A stretch of 6,793 bases of DNA from Candidatus Aminicenantota bacterium. Lineage in GTDB: Bacteria > Acidobacteriota > Aminicenantia > Aminicenantales > Aminicenantaceae. The position numbers and the translations under genes are program-made. The notes beneath the pieces are model-generated. The model ran no database searches and was not told the DNA's origin. It worked only from the letters and a program-made list of their open reading frames with translations. The stretch is from assembly GCA_004378665.1 (NCBI GenBank), contig SOIA01000202.1:1-6793 (forward strand). The letters run 5' to 3'. Every line of letters starts with the position of its first letter. Within the stretch, counting starts at the first letter, position 1. Shown piece by piece: positions 1-5,733 of this stretch.

Positions 1-447
1 CTCAGACCCGACACTCCCTGGATCGCATTTTTCAACAGAGAGAAGAACATCGCTTTTTCCAACCTCTTCCTCGACTTCTCGGCAACAAACCTTGCAGGAG
101 GCAAAGCGTCCATCCAGCAGCCTTACATATACATCCAGCATGGACCGTGGTATTATCTCTCCAGAGCTTTTGTCTATTCTTTCGGCTCAAACAATCAATC
201 CCGGATGCTTCCGGTGAAAAAAGGAAGTGTTTATCATGAAAGGACCGCCTGGATGGCATTCCCGCTGGAACACAAAGGATATTTTTCATACGTCGATGCG
301 ACATATAATATGCTGAAATATCCTCTCTCCGTTGTTGAAGAGATTGAAACCTATCCTGAGAGCCCGGAGGGCTGGCTGGTCCCGATCCTCACAGAGCCCT
401 TCGAAGAGGGGGTCAAAGAGGCCATCGGAGGAGAGAAGAAAAAATGA
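1..447 (+). CDS. 3' end of an unrecognised protein gene, paralogue of the gene at 1814-3370
   Basis: The frame is open from the left edge to a TGA at 445-447, giving 148 C-terminal residues; the start lies outside the window. I do not recognise the family. Residues 7-89 of the visible part align with residues 410-496 of the secreted protein encoded at 1814-3370. Residues 7-31 align without gaps, with shared W7, N12, K15-N16, F19, L22, D25 and N30-L31. After a short gap come a matching R55, Y59, G75-S76 and E80 and a shared Pro-Leu pair at 88-89. The region is rich in aromatic and beta-forming residues (for example the YIYI and PWYYL stretches), which fits a beta-sandwich. After the shared block there is a distinct tail of about 59 residues ending in an acidic then lysine-rich stretch. 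The stop overlaps the next start (ATGA). By analogy with its paralogue it is probably exported, but its N-terminus cannot be seen. Confidence 0.85.
   Translation, partial: LRPDTPWIAFFNREKNIAFSNLFLDFSATNLAGGKASIQQPYIYIQHGPWYYLSRAFVYSFGSNNQSRMLPVKKGSVYHERTAWMAFPLEHKGYFSYVDATYNMLKYPLSVVEEIETYPESPEGWLVPILTEPFEEGVKEAIGGEKKK
427..433 (+). promoter_or_regulatory. Ribosome binding site for the M24-fold gene
   Basis: A GGAGGAG purine run lies inside the last codons of the upstream gene, 10 bases before the ATG at 444. It supports that start, whose ATG overlaps the preceding TGA by four bases (ATGA). This layout is typical of coupled translation, where ribosomes ending gene 1 reinitiate on gene 2. Confidence 0.7.
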
Positions 448-1817
448 ATCCCGACACGATCGAGAAGATCATCAAAGCCGCTGAACCCGGGATCGACCGG
501 AATCTCGAGATATCGAAAAAGGAATACCGGGAGAGATGGACAAAAGTCCAGAAGGCTATGAAACAAAACGGCTACGACCTTGCCTATGCCTGCGGGAGCG
601 AGCTGGACCGTTCCGATGTCGCCTGGCTCGCCGGCGTATTTGATCCTATCATCGAAAGATACGGCATTCTTGTTCCGGCAGAAGGCACACCGGTCGTGGT
701 CGCCGGTTCAGAGGGAGGCCATGTTATCGAGGACTGTGTCAAAGTCTCCGGCGCCAACATGACACTTCTGATGGAATACCAGATCTCAGACGAGGACTAC
801 AGGTTTGCCAAATTCGAGACACTCGAGGATGTTGTCCACAGGATGGTTCCTCACAAAGCAGGAAGCCCGATAAAAGTGGCCATCCTCTCCAGCAGCCAGT
901 TTATTCCCTCTGACCACGTCAGTCTCTTCCAGGGAAGATTCGGGAGCGAAAACGTCATCTTCGATGTTGACCTCCTGAGAAGGATAAAATACGAAAAATC
1001 CCGGACCGAGCTCAAAATAATCGGCACAACCAACACGATTGCCGATGCAGCGTTCCTCGGCATGCTGTCCGTCCTCCAGCCGGGCATCAGAGAACTGGAT
1101 GTGGCAGCCGCCGGAGATTTCATCATGAAAAGGCTCGGTGCGGGACGAACAGGATTCCCGACCATCGTCTCATCCGGAACGAGAGGAAGGACCGTGCTCG
1201 GCCCAGCCACAAACAGGACAATCAAAAAGGGAGAATTCGTCTCGCTCGGATTGAGCCCCGCATTCAACGGCTATCACGGGATCATGCGCAGGACAGTTAA
1301 AGTCGTGGGCGGATGGACAAAAGACGAGAAGGCCTTCATGGATGCCCTCGAAGGGCTTTACCACACAGTCATGAAAGCTATAAAAGAGGCCGCCCAGAAG
1401 AATCTCCGATCAAATCATATCGACAGGAAAGGAAAAACCTACATAGAGAGGACAAAGCTCAAGGATAATAAAGGAAGACATCTCTCTCCCAGAGAACCGT
1501 ATACGTTTATTCATAACACAGGCTGCTCAGAATGCCAGGAAGGATCCGGAGCGGTCACACCATACACAAACCAGCCTCTCGGGAAAAACGTCGCCCTGAT
1601 GATCGACGTCGCCTTCATGGGCTCTGATGAGAAAGGGAATCTTGTCTTCCCCGTGGAATATGCCGTGATCGAAGATTCCCTATGGAAGCGAGGGACAGAA
1701 ACCGGCGTTTACAATCGAATGCCCTTGAATGTTCAAGAATTCGTCGGAACAGACATCGACGCTCTTCCAGAAAAAAAGATCAATCCTTATTACAGACCTT
1801 TCGAGGAGGGAAAATGA
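444..1817 (+). CDS. Creatinase/aminopeptidase-P-fold (M24) protein with altered active site
   Basis: A 457-residue protein without a signal peptide, so probably cytoplasmic. Residues about 26-175 resemble the creatinase N-terminal domain, and about 180-415 the M24 'pita-bread' domain. In M24 metalloaminopeptidases two Asp, one His and two Glu bind two metal ions. Aligning by eye to E. coli PepP: the ligand D260 is G269 here, D271 is I280 (in GYHGIMRRTV, against the usual GYxxDxTRT), H354 is retained as H357, E383 becomes D388 and E406 is retained as E405. The catalytic histidines are also changed: H243 becomes G253 and H361 becomes C364. Residues about 318-352 form a charged insertion before the HNTG motif. 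Loss of metal is known in this fold (creatinase is metal-free), but the creatinase catalytic His is also missing. It may be a hydrolase with different chemistry or a non-catalytic binding protein. The fold assignment is firm; activity is unknown. Both ends overlap neighbouring genes. Confidence 0.85.
   Translation: MNPDTIEKIIKAAEPGIDRNLEISKKEYRERWTKVQKAMKQNGYDLAYACGSELDRSDVAWLAGVFDPIIERYGILVPAEGTPVVVAGSEGGHVIEDCVKVSGANMTLLMEYQISDEDYRFAKFETLEDVVHRMVPHKAGSPIKVAILSSSQFIPSDHVSLFQGRFGSENVIFDVDLLRRIKYEKSRTELKIIGTTNTIADAAFLGMLSVLQPGIRELDVAAAGDFIMKRLGAGRTGFPTIVSSGTRGRTVLGPATNRTIKKGEFVSLGLSPAFNGYHGIMRRTVKVVGGWTKDEKAFMDALEGLYHTVMKAIKEAAQKNLRSNHIDRKGKTYIERTKLKDNKGRHLSPREPYTFIHNTGCSECQEGSGAVTPYTNQPLGKNVALMIDVAFMGSDEKGNLVFPVEYAVIEDSLWKRGTETGVYNRMPLNVQEFVGTDIDALPEKKINPYYRPFEEGK
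1804..1809 (+). promoter_or_regulatory. Ribosome binding site that fixes the start of the secreted-protein gene
   Basis: A strong AGGAGG sits 4 bases before the ATG at 1814. It decides the start: the same frame is open back to an ATG at 1682, but that 44-residue extension is arginine-rich, lies wholly within the upstream coding region, and would put the signal peptide in the middle of the protein. Confidence 0.75.
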
Positions 1818-3370
1818 GAAAGACAGTCTTTATAATCGTATTTTTACTGTTATCCGGATGGCTTTGGGGAAACGGCCTGGAATTTCAATCTCCGAGCTTT
1901 AAATACCCTTATTACAGGATCCATTTTCAGTTTGAGGTGAAGAAAGAAAAGTGCGTGCTCCAGGAACTCCAGCTGAACAACACGACTTTTGAAAACTTTC
2001 TTGTCTTTGCCGAAGGGAAACACGTCGATGACCTTTCCAAACTTCTCGATCCAGGGACTTATGACATTGTTCTCGATTACGCCTGGAAAAGCGACAAAAA
2101 ATACAGGATCGCCCTTCAGTATCAGCCCGAAAATTCTGAGGAGGTCAAGACGGCAGAAAAGAAGGACACATCCCCGAAAGAGGGAGGAATTCCCGCGGGC
2201 AAAGAAGGATTTTACAGAGTGTTCAGAGTTGAAGAAACCATAGGACTGGAGAGAACCGGCGAGATCGCATGCCTCACTTTCACAGCATCGAAGGATGCCC
2301 TCCTGGACGAAAGCCTTCTTATCTTTGCTGGAGATTCTCCGCTGGAGTATCAGATCCTGGGAATCATGGAATCTCTCCCTCCGCAGAAAGCTGCCCCAAA
2401 TTATCCCATCACCTGGACCTGCAACCTGGCAGTGCCCCTCGATATGTCTCCGCTTGAAAAGAAGATCATTATCTGCCTGAGCGGCGAGAATGATGCACCA
2501 GAAACACTTGGATTTGTCATAGACGGAGAGGGACCGGGCAAAACCGTCAAGAACCAAAGAATCGCCCTGGAGTTCCACCCGAAAAGCGGCCAGGTCAACA
2601 TCATAGATTACTTAAAAGAGGGAATAAGGCTCCACAACAAAGACGCAGGAGTGATTCACTGGAATCCGGGGTGCTTCATTCCGGGAATCGCCTGGGACCA
2701 TTCTTTCAACTGGGATCCTCCTCCCAGTTTCGAAGAGAGAATCGGAAAGTTTCTCTACATCAATTCCAGAAGAGGCCCGCTGCAAAAGATCAAGGATGTC
2801 AATCTTGAGGTCAAGTACACCCTCAGTGCGGATTCTCCCTATTTCATCTCAGAAACCATGATGAGTGTGAAAAATCACCTCGGCGTCATTGCCATCCGGA
2901 ATGACGAGATGGTACTCCACAAAGACCTGTTCGATTCTTTGATCTACCAGGATAAGAAAAATTCAATCATCCAGATGCCCCTCAAGGAAAAGGAAGGTTA
3001 TCCTGACGGGTTTGTCCATATGGCCCCGGATGACGTATCCTGGGTCGGCCTCGTGAATTCCCAAAAGAATTACGGATTTTTCAGCTTGAGAATTGATTAT
3101 GTCAACAGCAACCTCAGAACATCAGGAACCTGGCTGAACAAGCCAGGCACATACTTTTACGCGCCGTCAAACGGAAAGTACGTCTACTGGGTCAGGCCGC
3201 TTCTCTACACATGGTCCGACTACACTACCCGGAACCTCCTGACCTTCGTGCCCGAGGGGAGTATCTTTTACGAAAAAAACGCGTATATTCTCCTTCCCCT
3301 GACAGAGGATTTCCCGGATAAACTCAATACTCTGCTCCAAAAATTTAAAAACCCGATAAGGATCTACTGA
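1814..3370 (+). CDS. Secreted multidomain beta-rich protein of unknown function
   Basis: A 518-residue protein I cannot name. Residues 1-21 form a signal peptide: a basic RK start, then a hydrophobic run from T4 to W18, then Gly-Asn-Gly, with likely signal peptidase I cleavage near residue 21. No lipobox cysteine is present. The mature part seems to be built of a first beta-rich domain (about 22-105), a Lys/Glu/Pro linker (about 106-131), a second Ig-like-looking region (about 132-250) and a C-terminal domain (about 255-518). The last holds the most distinctive motifs: an HWNPG at 282-286, WDHSFNWDPPP at 294-304 and RNDEMV at 362-367. Its end (410-496) is homologous to the protein encoded at 1-447. 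The aromatic, beta-rich layout would suit carbohydrate binding or a lyase/mutarotase-like sandwich, but that is inference only. It overlaps the M24-fold gene by four bases and the deacetylase gene by one. Confidence 0.88.
   Translation: MRKTVFIIVFLLLSGWLWGNGLEFQSPSFKYPYYRIHFQFEVKKEKCVLQELQLNNTTFENFLVFAEGKHVDDLSKLLDPGTYDIVLDYAWKSDKKYRIALQYQPENSEEVKTAEKKDTSPKEGGIPAGKEGFYRVFRVEETIGLERTGEIACLTFTASKDALLDESLLIFAGDSPLEYQILGIMESLPPQKAAPNYPITWTCNLAVPLDMSPLEKKIIICLSGENDAPETLGFVIDGEGPGKTVKNQRIALEFHPKSGQVNIIDYLKEGIRLHNKDAGVIHWNPGCFIPGIAWDHSFNWDPPPSFEERIGKFLYINSRRGPLQKIKDVNLEVKYTLSADSPYFISETMMSVKNHLGVIAIRNDEMVLHKDLFDSLIYQDKKNSIIQMPLKEKEGYPDGFVHMAPDDVSWVGLVNSQKNYGFFSLRIDYVNSNLRTSGTWLNKPGTYFYAPSNGKYVYWVRPLLYTWSDYTTRNLLTFVPEGSIFYEKNAYILLPLTEDFPDKLNTLLQKFKNPIRIY
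3358..3362 (+). promoter_or_regulatory. Ribosome binding site for the PIG-L deacetylase gene
   Basis: AAGGA lies in the last codons of the secreted-protein gene, 7 bases before the ATG at 3370. Stop and start share one base (TGATG), pointing to coupled translation. Confidence 0.6.
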
Positions 3371-4209
3371 TGGAATTCGTGGATTTCCGTCTCCTCCGGA
3401 AAAGCAAAAACATAGACATCCTTTTCCCGGAATGGCAAGAGGGCGAAACCGTCGCCTTTCTCTCCCCTCATGACGATGACGTACTCCTTGGAGCAGGCTA
3501 TCTGCTCAAAGCCACAGTCGAAAACAACGGAAATCCCCTCCTTCTGATCTTCTGCAGCGGTGATGCCGGATACTCTTTTCCCGAAGAAAAAGACATCATC
3601 ACCCAGAGGAGAAGACAGGAGGCCATTCAAGCCTACGGAATACTCGGGGTCAAAGAGGAGAACATCCACAACTTCGACATCCCGGATTTCTCCCTCATGC
3701 CCCACATCAACAGGAACCTCCACCAGGAAAAAGGACTCTTCGAGGAACAGGTCAGGATCTTCAGAGAACAAAAAGTATCCCGAGTCGTCTTCTCCAGTGG
3801 ATTCTTCGAGCACTGGGACCATACCGCGGTGTTCAACATGGGAATCTACACTTCGCCTCATGCTGGCGATCCGGTCCTGGCCGATATCGGAGAGCCTTTT
3901 GCCGCCAAATCCCACTATATCTATTCGGTGTGGGGAGATTTCGAGCCAATTCAGCCCGGGGACAGCGGGATTCGGGCGGATAAAGGAACTCTGGCGGACG
4001 ATGAAACAGAAGAAGAGATCCAGAGATCGATCAGATGTTTCGAATCCCAGAGGAAAATCTTCAAAAATATCGTCGAGTACAGAGAAAAAAGAAAATCGGA
4101 CTCCGGATACCTCGAACTCTACCAGACAGCGGAAATTCGTCCCCAGACTGATTTCAAACCTTATTTCAAGCTTCTGGGAAAATGCGATACCCCAGATAAG
4201 GATGAATGA
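3370..4209 (+). CDS. PIG-L/LmbE-family zinc de-N-acetylase
   Basis: A 279-residue cytoplasmic protein (no signal peptide) of the PIG-L family, whose members use one zinc ion to remove an acyl group from N-acetyl sugars or related conjugates (MshB, GlcNAc-PI deacetylase, BshB). Two family motifs are visible. SPHDDDVLLGAG at 32-43 corresponds to the usual PHPDDE: H34 and D37 should bind zinc and D36 should be the general base; the usual final Glu is V38. HWDHTAV at 148-154 supplies H151 as third zinc ligand and H148 for transition-state contact. The GNPLLLIFCSGD strand (54-65) and the ITQRRRQEAIQAYGILGV helix (77-94) match the Rossmann-like core that follows the first motif. The active site therefore looks intact. 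The substrate cannot be read from the sequence; its place beside a sugar kinase suggests an acetylated sugar derivative. The C-terminal 70 residues are charged and helical, without a recognised domain. Confidence 0.93.
   Translation: MEFVDFRLLRKSKNIDILFPEWQEGETVAFLSPHDDDVLLGAGYLLKATVENNGNPLLLIFCSGDAGYSFPEEKDIITQRRRQEAIQAYGILGVKEENIHNFDIPDFSLMPHINRNLHQEKGLFEEQVRIFREQKVSRVVFSSGFFEHWDHTAVFNMGIYTSPHAGDPVLADIGEPFAAKSHYIYSVWGDFEPIQPGDSGIRADKGTLADDETEEEIQRSIRCFESQRKIFKNIVEYREKRKSDSGYLELYQTAEIRPQTDFKPYFKLLGKCDTPDKDE
4198..4202 (+). promoter_or_regulatory. Ribosome binding site favouring the second of two adjacent kinase start codons
   Basis: AAGGA precedes two consecutive ATG codons at 4206 and 4209. 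It lies only 3 bases from the first but 6 from the second, close to the 7-base spacing used by the deacetylase gene. Starting at 4209 also makes the protein begin MYVVGVDSGT, matching the N-terminus of E. coli XylB (MYIGIDLGT) residue for residue in length. Confidence 0.55.
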
Positions 4210-5723
4210 TGTATGTTGTCGGAGTCGACTCGGGAACCCAGGGAACCAAAGTCCTGATCGTGGATTTCAACGGTAAGGTTCTCGGAAGAGGACAGTACCC
4301 TCACCGAATGATTGAGGGACTCAAGCCCGGAGAGAGCGAACAGGATCCCCAGACCTGGATGAAGGCCCTGGAAAAAGCTCTATCACAGGCATTGAAAGCC
4401 GCAAATACCGATCCTTTAAAAATCGTCGCTTTAGGCGTATCCGGCCAGCAGCACGGATGCGTTCCCTTAGACGACAAAGGCCTCCCCGTGAGGCCGGCCA
4501 AGCTCTGGAATGACACCTCGACAATGGAAGAGACCGAATGGATCATCGAAAAGCTCGGAGGCAAAAAGAGCTTTATCCAGAAGATCGGCATCAACCTTGC
4601 GGTGGGCTACACAGCCTCCAAAATTCTGTGGCTCAAAATGAAGGAACCGGAGCATTACAAAAAGCTTTCCACAGTACTTCTCCCGCACAACTACATCAAC
4701 TTCTGTTTAACTGGAAAAAAGCACATGGAATACGGCGATGCTTCCGGAACAGGTTTGATGGATATCCGGACGAGACAGTGGCACGAAGAAGCCATTGCAG
4801 CCGTGGACCCGCAGCTCCAGGAAAAACTCCCTCCCCTCTCACATCCCTCCGAGCCTGTGGGGTATATGACAAAAGACCTCTCCCAACGTTTTGGTCTGGA
4901 GAAGGTTCTCGTTTCCAGCGGCGGCGGTGACAACATGATGGGCGCCGTCGGCACGGGGAATATCGCTCCAGGAATCTGCACGCTCAGCCTCGGGACATCC
5001 GGAACAATATATTCCTACTGTTCTGAGCCGTTCATCGACCCGGAAGGCGAGATCGGAGCCTTTTGTGACAGCACAGGTGGTTGGCTTGGCCTGGTGTGTA
5101 CGATGAACGTCACCAACACGACCGAATACTTCAAGTCGCTGTTCAACGCATCCAACGAGGATCTCGAGAGAATGGCATCCGAGGCACCACACGGAGCGGA
5201 TGGGCTCATCTTTCTCCCGTTTATCGACGGAGAGAGAATCCCGGTTCTTCCCTCTTCGAGCGGAGTCTTCTTCGGTCTTAACAGGAATAATTTCAACGCC
5301 CCCGCCATGGCCCGTTCGATCATTGAAGGGACCGTATTCAACCTCGGCTATGGTTTTTCCAGGATGAAATCCTTAGGGCTTAAACCGGAAGAGATCAGGG
5401 CCACCGGAGGAGGAGCCAAAAGCCGGCTCTGGCTTCAGGTCGTCGCAGACGTTTTCAAAACACCAGTGGTAACGCTGGAAGAAGAAGAGGGAGCCGCGTA
5501 CGGTGCAGCCATCCAATCCATCTGGAATTATCTGCTCGCTAAAGGGGAAAAAGTCAAAATCGACGAAATTGCCGGAAAAATGGTCAAAAAAGGACCTTTA
5601 AAGGTTGATCCCGAACCGAAGAATTTCCCCCTTTATGATGAGCTCCAGGAACGGTTCAACTCACTCTGGCAGACTTTAGAAGAAGAATTCAAAACCCACA
5701 GGAAAATTAAACACAAAAAGTAA
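4209..5723 (+). CDS. xylB: Xylulokinase-type FGGY carbohydrate kinase
   Basis: A 504-residue kinase (505 if the ATG at 4206 is used), close to the usual xylulokinase length of about 480-510. FGGY kinases transfer phosphate from ATP to a sugar; xylulokinase makes D-xylulose 5-phosphate for the pentose phosphate pathway in the cytoplasm. The N-terminal domain starts with the phosphate loop VDSGTQGTK (6-14, D7 near Mg-ATP). SGQQHG (78-83) and LWND (99-102) form the sugar pocket, and YGDASGTG (175-182) follows the E. coli pattern. GGGDN (238-242) carries the expected catalytic base D241. In the C-terminal domain, LGTSGT (261-266), GERIP (341-345) and ATGGGAKS (398-405) bind ATP and close the cleft. 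All key positions look intact. SGQQHG differs from the GQMHG of E. coli and is more like eukaryotic xylulokinase, so substrate choice should not be taken as certain. It is the last gene of the operon; no xylose isomerase is visible. Confidence 0.93.
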   Translation: MYVVGVDSGTQGTKVLIVDFNGKVLGRGQYPHRMIEGLKPGESEQDPQTWMKALEKALSQALKAANTDPLKIVALGVSGQQHGCVPLDDKGLPVRPAKLWNDTSTMEETEWIIEKLGGKKSFIQKIGINLAVGYTASKILWLKMKEPEHYKKLSTVLLPHNYINFCLTGKKHMEYGDASGTGLMDIRTRQWHEEAIAAVDPQLQEKLPPLSHPSEPVGYMTKDLSQRFGLEKVLVSSGGGDNMMGAVGTGNIAPGICTLSLGTSGTIYSYCSEPFIDPEGEIGAFCDSTGGWLGLVCTMNVTNTTEYFKSLFNASNEDLERMASEAPHGADGLIFLPFIDGERIPVLPSSSGVFFGLNRNNFNAPAMARSIIEGTVFNLGYGFSRMKSLGLKPEEIRATGGGAKSRLWLQVVADVFKTPVVTLEEEEGAAYGAAIQSIWNYLLAKGEKVKIDEIAGKMVKKGPLKVDPEPKNFPLYDELQERFNSLWQTLEEEFKTHRKIKHKK

Positions 5724-5733
5724 AATCAAGGGA
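5724..5733. other. Convergent intergenic gap of 10 bases
   Basis: This is the only non-coding stretch in the window. It separates the TAA of the kinase (5721-5723) from the TAA of the minus-strand glutamine synthetase (5734-5736 as TTA). I see no convincing hairpin with a T-tract here or in the adjoining gene ends, so each transcript probably ends inside the neighbouring gene's 3' region, giving antisense overlap. Confidence 0.6.

Noticed and set aside
1682..1813. Upstream extension of the secreted-protein gene to an ATG at 1682
   Set aside because: The 44 extra residues are arginine-rich, lie inside the M24-fold gene in another frame and would bury the signal peptide; the ATG at 1814 has AGGAGG in front of it.
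1850..2578. 242-codon open frame on the minus strand
   Set aside because: It lies entirely antisense to the secreted-protein gene, has no recognisable motif and breaks the operon layout; it is a shadow of the real reading frame.
3129..3147. Perfect 7-bp inverted repeat CCTGGCT / AGCCAGG with a 5-base loop
   Set aside because: It sits inside the secreted-protein coding region, encodes ordinary residues (TWLNKPGT) and is not followed by a T-tract, so a terminator is unlikely; one such stem is expected by chance.
3364..3915. 183-codon minus-strand open frame opposite the deacetylase
   Set aside because: Antisense to a well-supported gene, with composition mirroring it and no domain or start signal of its own.
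3560..4276. 238-codon open frame on the plus strand, out of frame with the deacetylase
   Set aside because: The product is a Ser/Arg/Pro-rich low-complexity string, a typical off-frame shadow, while the deacetylase frame carries both zinc motifs.
4479..4495. 6-bp inverted repeat GGCCTC / GAGGCC with a 5-base loop
   Set aside because: Within conserved kinase coding sequence and short; chance is the simplest explanation.
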